Assembly: GCA_900473045.1 (NCBI GenBank)
Contig: UCKS01000026.1
Location: 1-64,000, forward strand
Reading direction: 5' to 3'
Length of the DNA stretch: 64,000 nucleotides
Origin: Hyphomicrobiales bacterium
GTDB lineage: Bacteria > Pseudomonadota > Alphaproteobacteria > Rhizobiales > Rhizobiaceae
Below, in pieces: positions 1 to 9,998 of this stretch (position 1 is its first letter; each line of letters starts with the position of its first letter). The notes below the pieces were generated by a model. It saw nothing but the letters and a program-made list of their open reading frames with translations. It was not told where the DNA came from and did no database searches. The position numbers were made by a program, and so were the translations under genes.

Positions 1-147
1 CGCAGAAATTCGCGCTTACGCTGATAGGTGTTTCGGAAATCTCGCTTAGGTAAGGAAATTGCGTCCGAATATACCATCATTGCGCGTGTTAGGTTCTGTT
101 GAATTAAGCCCGCCTCATTCATGCCGCATTCACATTTGGAGCGCTTT

Positions 148-172
148 AAAGCCCTCAGCCGCTTGGGCTTTT
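148..172 (+). terminator. Hairpin just upstream of the first gene
   Basis: AAAGCCC (148-154) pairs with GGGCTTT (165-171) around a 10-base loop and ends in T residues. It lies directly before the GGGAG ribosome site (173-177) of the gene at 184. It could terminate a gene left of the window or act as a leader structure of the downstream gene; the sequence does not decide. Confidence 0.4.
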
Positions 173-183
173 GGGAGTAGAAA

Positions 184-513
184 ATGCAGAGAATGAGAAT
201 CGCCGTTGCCGCTGCAGCGGTGTTGTTGACGGCCAGTGTCTCTCATGCGGAAGACCTCGTCTTCACACTGAAAAACGGCACGAACTCGGTGCTCAACAAT
301 TTCCATGCTTCGCCGGTCGGCGTCGATAAGTGGGAAGACGATATTTTTGGCCGTCAGGCGCTAGGCCCAGGCGAAACCATGGAAATCACGATTGGGGACG
401 GACGCGACGTCTGCAAGTACGACATGCGTTTTGAATTCCAAGGCGATGATCTCGACGTCACGACCGACACGCAGGATCTCTGCGAATTGGGTGAATACAC
501 GATCGAAGAATAA
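184..513 (+). CDS. Small secreted protein of unknown function
   Basis: 109 residues. The first 22 form a clear Sec signal peptide: basic MQRMR start, Ala/Val/Leu core, and a cleavage site after SHA before EDLVF. The mature part is about 87 residues, acidic, with two cysteines (in DVCKYD and DLCELG) that could form a disulfide in the periplasm. The start is supported by GGGAG at 173-177. I do not recognise a family with certainty; small exported proteins of this shape are common in Rhizobiaceae. A strong terminator follows at 536-566, so it looks monocistronic. Confidence 0.8.
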   Translation: MQRMRIAVAAAAVLLTASVSHAEDLVFTLKNGTNSVLNNFHASPVGVDKWEDDIFGRQALGPGETMEITIGDGRDVCKYDMRFEFQGDDLDVTTDTQDLCELGEYTIEE

Positions 514-535
514 GTATTTCTGACGTTTGCATTTG

Positions 536-566
536 CCCCGCCACTCTTTAGGGAGGCGGGGTTTTC
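536..566 (+). terminator. Rho-independent terminator
   Basis: Perfect 7-bp stem CCCCGCC (536-542) / GGCGGGG (555-561), 12-base loop, followed by TTTTC. It sits 22 bases after the stop of the secreted protein gene. Confidence 0.85.
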
Positions 567-1076
567 AGGCTTGGATTGGCAGCCGCAATGTGCCGGTCAG
601 GCAAAGACGCAGGGCCAGGCGCATCCGGCGCTTCTTGTTCCTTATGCGGCAGCCGGCCCGCGCCGGTTTTCTTGCGCGGCCTCCTCTCGATACACCCTCA
701 TCATTGCCAAGGCGCAGGAACGCCTTTGCTCTCGGCCCAGCCCGAGATTTTGTCTTGCGCGTGGTTGGGAGGGAACATTTTATGTCTTGCCCGAGTTTCC
801 CCGTCGCACTCAATCCCGTTCCAAAGGCCGACCGCTTGTTCTGTGTGATTTGGGTGACTGGCGGCCAGCATGCGGTGGACACATCGGTCTGTCAGCGGGG
901 CTGCCTTCGAAATGTCCTAATAACAGGTGAACAGTTGAGTGTCTGTCATCTGCAACCGATCCTGGTTTGTCCTGCGTTCATTCTCCCAGCCGGGATCGCT
1001 GCACTATCGATGACTGTTGTGAATCTATCGACTGAATGGCTGCGTGCGGTATGCGGTCCGGTTTGAGAAGGAAAAA
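567..1076. other. Intergenic stretch without a supported gene
   Basis: About 510 bases lie between the terminator at 536-566 and the DUF992 gene. Several open frames exist on both strands but all are Cys/Arg/Pro-rich with no ribosome site or recognisable protein pattern. A small GC hairpin with a T run occurs at 653-670 (CCGGC-CCGC-GCCGG-TTTT) and could end an unannotated small RNA. The last part must carry the promoter of the gene at 1077. Confidence 0.5.
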
Positions 1077-1613
1077 ATGATGAAGAAAACACTCGCTTTG
1101 GCGCTCACCACCGTGACCCTGGCTTTGACGGGCGCAGTTGCCGCTCAGGCTGCCGATCTGGCCAACAGCGCGCCGGCCCCAAGCTATGAAGAGAGCGATG
1201 TGCGTGACGGCGTCAAGATCGGTTATCTCGAATGCGAGGTCGGCGGCGGCGTCGGCTATGTCCTCGGATCGGCCAAGGAAATCGATTGCACATTCAAGTC
1301 GACCGTCGGCGCTGAACGCACCGATCGCTATACAGGTGCCGTTCGCAAGATGGGTGTCGATCTTGGTTTTACCACGCGCGGCAAGCTCGTCTGGGCGGTG
1401 CTGGCGCCGACGGCAGGTTACCATCAGGGTTCGCTCAGCGGCCTCTATCAGGGCGCCAGTGTTGAAGCCACGGTCGGTGCGGGCGTTGGTGCCAACGTCC
1501 TTGTCGGCGGCACCTCCGGCTCCATCCACCTGCAGACCATCAGCGTGACCGGCCAGCTCGGCCTCAACTTGGCAGCCACCGGCACATCGGTGACGCTGAC
1601 GGCCGCCAACTAA
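1077..1613 (+). CDS. DUF992 family secreted protein
   Basis: 178 residues with a signal peptide (MMKKTLALALTTVTLALTG, cleavage near AQAAD). The mature protein fits the DUF992 family pattern: VKIGYLECEVGGGVGYVLGS early, one cysteine pair (YLEC and IDCTF), and a glycine/valine-rich end with the repeated phrase VGAGVGANVLVGG. The family is widespread in Rhizobiales; its function is not known. The start at 1077 is chosen over in-frame 1044 because GAGAAGGA lies just upstream and the signal peptide then begins at the N-terminus. A strong terminator follows. Confidence 0.85.
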   Translation: MMKKTLALALTTVTLALTGAVAAQAADLANSAPAPSYEESDVRDGVKIGYLECEVGGGVGYVLGSAKEIDCTFKSTVGAERTDRYTGAVRKMGVDLGFTTRGKLVWAVLAPTAGYHQGSLSGLYQGASVEATVGAGVGANVLVGGTSGSIHLQTISVTGQLGLNLAATGTSVTLTAAN

Positions 1614-1622
1614 ATCGATCTC

Positions 1623-1656
1623 GTCCTTCCCCTGCGTTTCGGCGCAGGGGAAGGAC
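1623..1656. terminator. Bidirectional terminator
   Basis: A perfect 14-bp stem, GTCCTTCCCCTGCG (1623-1636) with CGCAGGGGAAGGAC (1643-1656), encloses a 6-base loop. It lies between the convergent DUF992 gene and the ABC exporter gene and can serve both. Confidence 0.8.
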
Positions 1657-1663
1657 GGACATT

Positions 1664-3502
1664 TCAGTCTGCCAGTTCGGGATCGCTCGTGCGCAGGCTC
1701 TTCGGCCGGAGCAGCCGCAGCGACTTCCCGGCCGGATGGCTCTGAAGTTGCAGAACGCGGGTGAAAAACGTGTTGCCGGGTTCCATACGGCCAACATTGA
1801 GAATGGCCGCCTGACCCAGCTCCTGTTCGAGAAAGGTCAAAACCCGCTGGTAGGCATCGCGCTCCAGTGTATCCAAGGCCTCATCGATAATGATCCAGCG
1901 CGGTTTGTGCAGGCCGAGCCTGGCAATCGCCAGAAGCCTCATCTCGACTTCGTTGAGCTTCAGTTTCGTGCGCATATCCTGATCAAGTCTGCCATTCAGC
2001 TTACCGAGGCCCACCTTCGCCAGGACCGCCACCATCTCGGCCTTCTTGAAATCGCCGGGATTGTCGGGGTAGCTCAGTACCTCCTCCAGTGTGCCCGGCG
2101 GGAAATAGGGTGTGCGCGGAATGAAAGCCATGTCGTCGCCATCCGGCAGGGCAATGCGCCCATGTCCCCAGGGCCAGAGGCCGGCAATAGCGCGGAAGAA
2201 CGGTGCCTTTTCCACATCCGACGTGCTTGTAAACAGAACGCGGTCGCCGGGCCGGATATCGACATGCTGATCGGCAAGCTTGATGCAGCCGGAGGGCAGG
2301 GCGATTTCCAGGCTGTCGATGGTCAACTGGTGGCCATCGCCCTTGGCAAACTCAATGCGCTTGTCGTTTTCATGCCGCTCGTCGGTCATCAGGACGGCGG
2401 AGCGGAAGGCGGCGACACGCAGCAGGGTCGCCCGCCAGTCGGCAATGCTGTCGATGTTGTCGACGAACCAGCGTAGAGACGCATTCACCTGATTGAACGC
2501 GCCGACAGCCATCATCAGGCCGCCGAAACTCAAATCGCCATTGAAATAGACCGGGGCGGCTATCACAATCGGCGCAACGACCGTGACCCAGCCGTAACCC
2601 GCCGTCACCCATGTCAGCCGCGTCAGGGCCATCATTAGCTTGCTGCTGATTTCCAGCACGGAGGCGAGATCGCGTTGCAGACGGCGTTTCTCGTTTGCCT
2701 CTCCGGAAGACAAGGACACGGCCTCGATATGTTCGTTGACCCGCATCAGCGAGAAACGGAGCGCCGCTTCCCGGGAATAGTGGTCGCCATTGATCTTGAC
2801 GAGGGGCCGACCGACGAACCAGCTCAGCGCCGCAGCCGTGCCGGCGTAGAGGAAGGCGGCCCAGACCATGTAGCCCGGAATGTTGAGATTGTAGCCACCG
2901 ACATGAAAGACAAAGCCGGACGAAAGCGACCAGAGCACGCCGACGAAACTGGCAAGCAGAATGCCGGACTGGAACAGGCCGATGGTGAGGCCCGCCGTCA
3001 GGTCGGCGAGGTGGCGGGCATCCTCATGCACGCGCTGGTCGGGGTTGATACCGATGGCGCCGGCATTGGCCAGCCGGAAGGCCCGCGCCGGCTTCATCCA
3101 CTCGCCGATCAGATCAAGCGTCAGGCCCTCCCGCAGCTTGATGCGTATCCACTGGCTGAGCCAGGTCTGCATCACATTGAGGACCAGCAGTGCTCCGGCG
3201 ATCTGGCCGAAGGTGATGAATTGCATCAGAAATGCCGAAAGATCGCGCCGCTCCAGGGTGTCGTAAAACGGCTTGTACCATCTGTTCAGCAGGATTTGCC
3301 CGAACGACGTGGCAAGGATGACGGCGACAATCCCGACGGCGAGCCAGATGATGGCTTTGCGCACGGGGGAATCGACAAAGGCGCGTTGCATCATGCGGAG
3401 CTGATCGAAGAAAGGCTGCTCGTCGTCGGTTTCTATGCGCTGGTTACTCTGACCATTCATGTCATGCGGCATCGGCGCGAATCTTTTCACCACGGTCTTC
3501 AC
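1664..3502 (-). CDS. ABC exporter-like membrane/NBD fusion with a degenerate ATPase domain
   Basis: 612 residues, laid out like the SbmA/YddA-type ABC transporter fusions: an N-terminal membrane domain (about residues 45-340, several hydrophobic helices, typical NRWYKPFYDTLE near the first helix) and a C-terminal nucleotide-binding domain (about 390-590). The NBD keeps the family skeleton (RAIAGLWPWG, PGTLEE, WIIIDEALDTLE), but the Walker A glycines and Ser/Thr are gone (TSTSDVEKAPFF in place of a GESGSGKSTLF-type loop), the Q-loop Gln is Arg, the signature is KLNEVEMR and the switch His is Arg. Only the Walker A Lys and Walker B Asp/Glu remain. It is full length, so this is probably a pseudo-ATPase and not a decayed gene. 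Substrate unknown; relatives carry peptides or vitamins. Confidence 0.8.
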   Translation of the reverse strand: MKTVVKRFAPMPHDMNGQSNQRIETDDEQPFFDQLRMMQRAFVDSPVRKAIIWLAVGIVAVILATSFGQILLNRWYKPFYDTLERRDLSAFLMQFITFGQIAGALLVLNVMQTWLSQWIRIKLREGLTLDLIGEWMKPARAFRLANAGAIGINPDQRVHEDARHLADLTAGLTIGLFQSGILLASFVGVLWSLSSGFVFHVGGYNLNIPGYMVWAAFLYAGTAAALSWFVGRPLVKINGDHYSREAALRFSLMRVNEHIEAVSLSSGEANEKRRLQRDLASVLEISSKLMMALTRLTWVTAGYGWVTVVAPIVIAAPVYFNGDLSFGGLMMAVGAFNQVNASLRWFVDNIDSIADWRATLLRVAAFRSAVLMTDERHENDKRIEFAKGDGHQLTIDSLEIALPSGCIKLADQHVDIRPGDRVLFTSTSDVEKAPFFRAIAGLWPWGHGRIALPDGDDMAFIPRTPYFPPGTLEEVLSYPDNPGDFKKAEMVAVLAKVGLGKLNGRLDQDMRTKLKLNEVEMRLLAIARLGLHKPRWIIIDEALDTLERDAYQRVLTFLEQELGQAAILNVGRMEPGNTFFTRVLQLQSHPAGKSLRLLRPKSLRTSDPELAD

Positions 3503-3623
3503 CTCCGAAGTATAGCGCGTCCGAAGCGCTACCCCTAAGAAAGATTAGCAGGGGAGCATGGAGCGAGGCATTCCAACGGACTCAACGGCCGCTATCATCG
3601 CAAATTGGCGGACAAATGGCTGT

Positions 3624-4367
3624 TCACGTTTCGCGGAGCTTGCCATGGACGAAGGCCTTGGCTTGGGCAATGGCGGCCGGAAGCGGGTCGCCAAAGGCCA
3701 GGCGGGCGGCAATGGCGCTGGCGAGCATGCAGCCGGTGCCGCGCATCGTTACGGCCAGGCGGGGGGATGCAAACGACTGATCGGCCTGTCCCTGCCGGAA
3801 GAGCAGATCAATGGCGTCCACGCCGTCAGCGTGCCCGCCCTTGACCAGAACGGCCCTTGTTCCCGCCCTCAAGAGGCTTTGGGCCTGATCGGCAACGCTA
3901 TCCGGTGATGTGGCAACCGGAGATGCCGCCAGCGCCGAAAGCTCGGGCAGATTGGGTGTGACGAGCGTGCACATCCGGAACAGGTCACGCAGGATATCCG
4001 TGGCATCCGGGCTCAACAGCGCGCGGCCGGATGTCGAGACCAGAACCGGATCGAGAACCACGGGAATGCCGGGGCGATCCGCAAGGACTTGTCCAACGGC
4101 TGTAATCGTCTCTGCGGTCGCCAGCATGCCGATCTTGATGGCTGCGATTGTGTTGGCCGACAAGGCGGCGCGCATCTGCTGCGCCACGCGGTCCGGTGCC
4201 ACGGGATCGGCATGCTCGACGCCATGATGGGTCTGGACGGTAACGGCGGTGATCGCCACCGAGGCCTTGACGCCGAAGGCGGCCAGCGTCTCGATATCGC
4301 GAACGATCCCGGCGCCACCGGAGGAATCCGAGCCCGCGACAACAAGCACATGCGGCATGGTGCTCAT
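3624..4367 (-). CDS. thiD: Hydroxymethylpyrimidine / phosphomethylpyrimidine kinase
   Basis: 247 residues. ThiD phosphorylates HMP and HMP-P to give HMP-PP, the pyrimidine half of thiamine. Family marks: VAGSDSSGGAGI at the N-terminus, AITAVTVQT, VLDPVLVSTSG, VLVKGGH, and the C-terminal RGTGCMLASAIAA anion-hole motif. The start at 4367 is preferred over the longer frame from 4436 because it begins 10 bases after the thiE stop, preceded by GAGGG, and gives a normal ThiD N-terminus. It is the last gene of the thiCOSGED operon. Confidence 0.92.
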   Translation of the reverse strand: MSTMPHVLVVAGSDSSGGAGIVRDIETLAAFGVKASVAITAVTVQTHHGVEHADPVAPDRVAQQMRAALSANTIAAIKIGMLATAETITAVGQVLADRPGIPVVLDPVLVSTSGRALLSPDATDILRDLFRMCTLVTPNLPELSALAASPVATSPDSVADQAQSLLRAGTRAVLVKGGHADGVDAIDLLFRQGQADQSFASPRLAVTMRGTGCMLASAIAARLAFGDPLPAAIAQAKAFVHGKLRET

Positions 4368-4377
4368 TCTGCCCTCA

Positions 4378-4983
4378 TCACCGAAAGTCCGCCGTCCGTT
4401 CGATCCATTCCCGCGTGCGCGCTTCCGGATCGGCATTCAGGGTAATGTCGGTGACGACGGCGGCGCTATCGGCGCCATGGGCAAAGACGCTGTCGATCCG
4501 GCCGGTATTGATGCCGCCGATCGCCACCAGTGGAAGAGACCCGATGCGATCCCTCCAAGCACGCAGCTTTTCCAGCCCTTGCGGCGCCCATTTCATTTTT
4601 TTCAGGATGGTCGGCCAGACCGGCCCGAGTGCCACATAATCCGGCTCTGCCTTCAGGGCTGTCTCCAGCTCTGCCTCGTCATGGGTCGAAAGCCCGAGCT
4701 TGAGCCCGGCAGCGCGAATGGCTGCGATATCCGCCTCGGCCAGATCCTCCTGGCCAAGATGGACGAAATCGCAGCCTTCCTCGATCGCCGCGCGCCAGTA
4801 GTCGTTGATGATCAGCTGGCATTGATGCGCTGTACAGACTGTTTTGGCGCGGCGAATGGCAGCCCGTAGGTCAGCATCGGTGCTATCCTTCATCCGCAAC
4901 TGCACCAGCCTGACGCCGAGCGGCACAAGACGCTCGATCCATTCGGCGCTGTCGACGATCAGGTAGAACGGATCAAGCTTCAT
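4378..4983 (-). CDS. thiE: Thiamine-phosphate synthase
   Basis: 201 residues. ThiE joins HMP-PP with thiazole phosphate to make thiamine phosphate. Seen: [11 protein letters not shown] near residue 30, [10 protein letters not shown], the substrate-loop motif [19 protein letters not shown], and [10 protein letters not shown] close to the C-terminus, as in TIM-barrel ThiE. The start ATG at 4983 overlaps the thiG stop as ATGA. It is slightly compact for the family. All genes of the operon from thiC down are coupled by overlaps or gaps of at most 10 bases. Confidence 0.9.
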   Translation of the reverse strand: MKLDPFYLIVDSAEWIERLVPLGVRLVQLRMKDSTDADLRAAIRRAKTVCTAHQCQLIINDYWRAAIEEGCDFVHLGQEDLAEADIAAIRAAGLKLGLSTHDEAELETALKAEPDYVALGPVWPTILKKMKWAPQGLEKLRAWRDRIGSLPLVAIGGINTGRIDSVFAHGADSAAVVTDITLNADPEARTREWIERTADFR

Positions 4984-5753
4984 GAAAACACCGCCTTGCC
5001 GATGACCGGCGTGGACGGCACCGCCATGTCGCGCGGCTCCAGCATGCCGGCATGACATGCCATGCGACCCGCCTCGATGGCGCCGGCAAAGGCTGCGGCC
5101 ATGCCGGCCGGATCAGCAGCACCTGCAACGGCGGTATTGAGCAGGACGGCGTCGAAACCAAGCTCCATGACGGTAGCGGCATGCGAGGGGCGGCCGATGC
5201 CCGCGTCGACGATCAACGGCACATCGGGAAAGCTTGCCCGCATGCTGCGCAGCGCCGTCAGGTTGACCGGCCCCATGGCCGAGCCGATGGGAGCACACCA
5301 GGGCATCAGCACCTGGCAACCGGCGTCGAGCAGCCGTTCCGCGACGACAAGATCATCGGTGGTGTAGGGGAAGACCTTGAAGCCTTCGCCGCTCAGGATG
5401 CGGGCCGCCTCGACCAGCGCAAAGACGTCGGGCTGCAAGGTGTCGTGGTTGCCGATCACCTCGAGCTTGATCCAGTCGGTGGAAAACATCTCGCGCGCCA
5501 TTTTCGCGGTCAGCACAGCCTCCGAGACCGTATGGCAGCCGGCGGTATTGGGCAGAACCCGAACGCCGAGCGTACGGATCAGCTCGAAGAAGGCGCCGCC
5601 GCTGCGGCTGCCTGCGGTCTCCCGGCGCAGCGACACGGTGACGATATCGGTGTTCGAGGCCCGGACGGCATCGGCAAGGATGGCGGGCGAGGGATAGCGC
5701 GCCGTGCCGAGCAGCAGGCGGGATTGAACCTCGACGTTATAGAGTTTCAACAT
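4980..5753 (-). CDS. thiG: Thiazole synthase
   Basis: 257 residues. ThiG builds the thiazole phosphate ring from deoxyxylulose 5-phosphate, dehydroglycine and ThiS-thiocarboxylate. Recognisable motifs: [13 protein letters not shown] near the start, [25 protein letters not shown] with the Schiff-base lysine, [11 protein letters not shown], and [31 protein letters not shown]-type end. The start MLKLYNVE at 5753 lies one base after the thiS stop. The gene sits between its sulfur donor thiS and thiE. Confidence 0.93.
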   Translation of the reverse strand: MLKLYNVEVQSRLLLGTARYPSPAILADAVRASNTDIVTVSLRRETAGSRSGGAFFELIRTLGVRVLPNTAGCHTVSEAVLTAKMAREMFSTDWIKLEVIGNHDTLQPDVFALVEAARILSGEGFKVFPYTTDDLVVAERLLDAGCQVLMPWCAPIGSAMGPVNLTALRSMRASFPDVPLIVDAGIGRPSHAATVMELGFDAVLLNTAVAGAADPAGMAAAFAGAIEAGRMACHAGMLEPRDMAVPSTPVIGKAVFS

Positions 5754-5754
5754 T

Positions 5755-5952
5755 TCAGCCCCCCTGCATGGGTGACAGGATTTCGATCCGGTCACGCTCG
5801 CCCAGTGAAAAGCCGGTTCGCTCTTCGCGATGCACGAGTTCGCCGTTGACGGCTGTTGCCAGCCATTCGCCGTCATAGTCGAGAGCGGCCAGCAGGTCGG
5901 CGAGCGTCGCCGCCGCGACCTCCTGTTCCTCGCCGTTGATGATGAAAGTCAT
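5755..5952 (-). CDS. thiS: Sulfur carrier protein ThiS
   Basis: 65 residues, a ubiquitin-fold sulfur carrier ending in Gly-Gly (SPMQGG). The terminal glycine is adenylated and converted to a thiocarboxylate that supplies sulfur to ThiG. Length and the N-terminal [10 protein letters not shown] are typical. Its ATG overlaps the thiO stop as ATGA and its stop is one base from thiG. The ThiF-type activating enzyme is not in this window. Confidence 0.93.
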   Translation of the reverse strand: MTFIINGEEQEVAAATLADLLAALDYDGEWLATAVNGELVHREERTGFSLGERDRIEILSPMQGG

Positions 5953-6935
5953 GAAGCCCTCCTTTCCGGTTGCCTCTGTTGTCCAAGGAGAAGCCGCGCC
6001 ACCTCTCCAGCCATCGCTGGCGCCAGCAGGTAGCCATGCCGGTAAAGGCCGTTCACATGGAGGGTACGCCCCTCCGCAGTTACGCGCGGCAGGTTGTCGG
6101 GATAGGCAGGGCGCACACCTGCGCCGGTTTCGATAAGCCTCGCCTCTCCAAAGAGCGGGTGGAGCGCATACGCGGCATTCAGCAATTCCATGAGCGAGCG
6201 GGCGGTGATGGGCCCGGCATCATCGCTCTCGATCATCGTCGCGCCGACCATGAAGCGGTTCTTTCCGCGCGGTACGATGTAGATAGGGTGGCGCGGATGC
6301 AGCAAGCGGATGGGGCGGGAAAGGCTTATCTCGCCGGTATCGAGAAGCAACATTTCCCCACGCACCCCCCGAAGGCCGGGCAGGATCCCGATCTGTGCCG
6401 ATCCGGTGCAGTCGACAATGCGGTCGTGGCGGGCTTCCTCCCGCTCGCCGTCGGCACCGAACAGGAAACGCATCCGGGCTTCCTCCAGCCCCCCGGTCAG
6501 TGCGGAAAGTGCTTGCCGTGGATCAAGATGGGCTTCCTGCCGGAAAAACAGGGCCTTGCGGAAGCGGCCGGCAAGGTCCGGTTCCAGCGCTGCAATCGCT
6601 GCTTCGTCCAGCCATTCCCAGCCGGTCGTACGGTTGGCAAAGCGGTCGAGTTCGCCGGCGTCGCGGCTGCCTGCCACGACCAGCGTGCCACGGCGCTGCA
6701 CATGGCCGGGGAGCGCAGCTTCCCACCAGTCGGCTGCCATCCGGCCGAGTGTCAGCACGGGTTCATCCGCACTTTCCCGCTCGCACCAGGGGGCCAGCAT
6801 GCCGCCGGCAAAGCCTGAGGCACCGGTGCCGATCCTTTCGGCACGCTCCGCGATGGTGACATCGAATCCATGGCGGTAGAGTTGCCAGGCGACCGTAAGG
6901 CCGGCGACGCCGGCCCCCTTGATGAGGACAAGCAT
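5949..6935 (-). CDS. thiO: Glycine oxidase
   Basis: 328 residues. ThiO is an FAD enzyme of the DAO family that oxidises glycine to the imine used by ThiG. The N-terminus MLVLIKGAGVAGLTVAWQL carries the GxGxxG dinucleotide-binding fold, followed by GASGFAGGMLAPW; near the C-terminus ETGAGVRPAYPDNLPRV and GLYRHGYLLAPAMA match the family's FAD/substrate loop. The start at 6935 is two bases after the thiC stop; upstream in-frame sequence overlaps thiC and is not used. Confidence 0.9.
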   Translation of the reverse strand: MLVLIKGAGVAGLTVAWQLYRHGFDVTIAERAERIGTGASGFAGGMLAPWCERESADEPVLTLGRMAADWWEAALPGHVQRRGTLVVAGSRDAGELDRFANRTTGWEWLDEAAIAALEPDLAGRFRKALFFRQEAHLDPRQALSALTGGLEEARMRFLFGADGEREEARHDRIVDCTGSAQIGILPGLRGVRGEMLLLDTGEISLSRPIRLLHPRHPIYIVPRGKNRFMVGATMIESDDAGPITARSLMELLNAAYALHPLFGEARLIETGAGVRPAYPDNLPRVTAEGRTLHVNGLYRHGYLLAPAMAGEVARLLLGQQRQPERRAS

Positions 6936-6937
6936 GG

Positions 6938-8993
<2,056 letters not shown>

Positions 8994-9138
8994 AATGCGC
9001 CAATCTAGGCACAGTTTTGGATGGAGCGTCAAGGGCCGCTTGGCACGGCACCCGGCATACTGCCCTCGTCGAGCGCCTGAAGACTGTGAAGATATGCAAT
9101 GATTACAATCGCGCCCTCGACAGCGCCGACCCGGCAAA

Positions 9139-9148
9139 TTATCTATAA
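9139..9148 (+). promoter_or_regulatory. BioR box in front of bioR
   Basis: TTATCTATAA, the 10-bp BioR half-site palindrome known from alphaproteobacterial biotin genes, ends three bases before the bioR ATG at 9152. There is no separate Shine-Dalgarno, so the operator occupies the place of the ribosome site. Predicts autorepression. Confidence 0.85.
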
Positions 9149-9151
9149 AAC

Positions 9152-9820
9152 ATGACCTCAGCGAGCGAAGACACGATTGCCAGCCGCATCAGCCGTATCC
9201 TTGCCGACAGGATCGTGACCGGACAATTGGACCCGGGCACGAAGCTGCGCCAGGACCATATTGCCGAGGAATTCGGAACCAGCCACGTACCGGTGCGCGA
9301 GGCTTTTCGGCGGCTTGAGGCGCAGGGTCTGGCTGTCAGCGAGCCACGCCGGGGCGTGCGGGTCGCGTCCTTCGATTTGAAGGAAGTGCGCGAAGTGGCG
9401 CAGATGCGGGCAGCACTTGAGGTTCTCGCCCTTCGCCATGCGGCGCCGCATCTGACACCCGCCATCCTCGATCAGGCCGAAGAAGCCACGGTTGCAGGCG
9501 ACAATTCCCACGACGTCCGCTCCTGGGAAGAAGCAAACCGCCGGTTTCACACGCTGATTCTGACCCCCTGCGGCATGCCGCGCCTTTTGGCCGCCATCAG
9601 CGATCTGCATGCCGCCAGCGCCCGTTTCCTGTTCGCCAGCTGGCGGTCCGAATGGGAAGTGCGCACCGATCACGATCACCGCGCCATCCTGACATTTCTG
9701 CGCCAGGGCAATATCGAGAACGCTGCTCCCGTCCTCGAACGCCATGTGCAATGGATCGGCCAAAAGCCCGTCCGCAATGCGTCCGGCGCCACCCGCGACG
9801 CCTTCGCCATCGTCGGCTGA
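9152..9820 (+). CDS. bioR: Biotin operon repressor BioR (GntR family)
   Basis: 222 residues. N-terminal winged helix of the GntR type (residues about 8-70; LRQDHIAEEFGTSHVPVREAFRRLEAQG) and a C-terminal FCD-type all-helical ligand domain (about 80-205; Arg/His-rich positions RFHTLILTPC and DHDHRAIL fit the metal/ligand pocket). The gene adjoins bioBFDAZ, and BioR boxes lie before it (9139-9148), before bioB (9956-9965) and inside bioB (10111-10120). In Agrobacterium and Brucella BioR represses this operon and itself; the same is inferred here. Confidence 0.92.
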   Translation: MTSASEDTIASRISRILADRIVTGQLDPGTKLRQDHIAEEFGTSHVPVREAFRRLEAQGLAVSEPRRGVRVASFDLKEVREVAQMRAALEVLALRHAAPHLTPAILDQAEEATVAGDNSHDVRSWEEANRRFHTLILTPCGMPRLLAAISDLHAASARFLFASWRSEWEVRTDHDHRAILTFLRQGNIENAAPVLERHVQWIGQKPVRNASGATRDAFAIVG

Positions 9821-9955
9821 GAATTATTTTCCACATCCCTTGCTCATGATTTTGACTGTTCCGGGAGCGTGCCGTGGTGCCGTGAAAACGCGTATCACGT
9901 GATTTTTTGCGCCTTGCACCAAAAAGGTGGTTGCGGTTTTGTTGGCTTCGAGAAA

Positions 9956-9965
9956 TTATAGATAA
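9956..9965 (+). promoter_or_regulatory. BioR box in the bioB promoter region
   Basis: TTATAGATAA, the complement form of the site before bioR, lies 34 bases before the bioB ATG in an A/T-rich promoter stretch. A weaker look-alike (AATCTATCAA) follows at about 9976-9985. Confidence 0.88.
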
Positions 9966-9998
9966 TTATTATTTTAATCTATCAAATGGAGCGCCTTG

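Noticed and set aside
2675-3538. 287-codon open frame on the plus strand
   Set aside because: Antisense of the ABC exporter gene, low-complexity His/Arg/Gln composition.
9971-9990. A further BioR box after the bioB promoter box
   Set aside because: AATCTATCAA departs from the palindrome at several positions; noted only as a weak look-alike.
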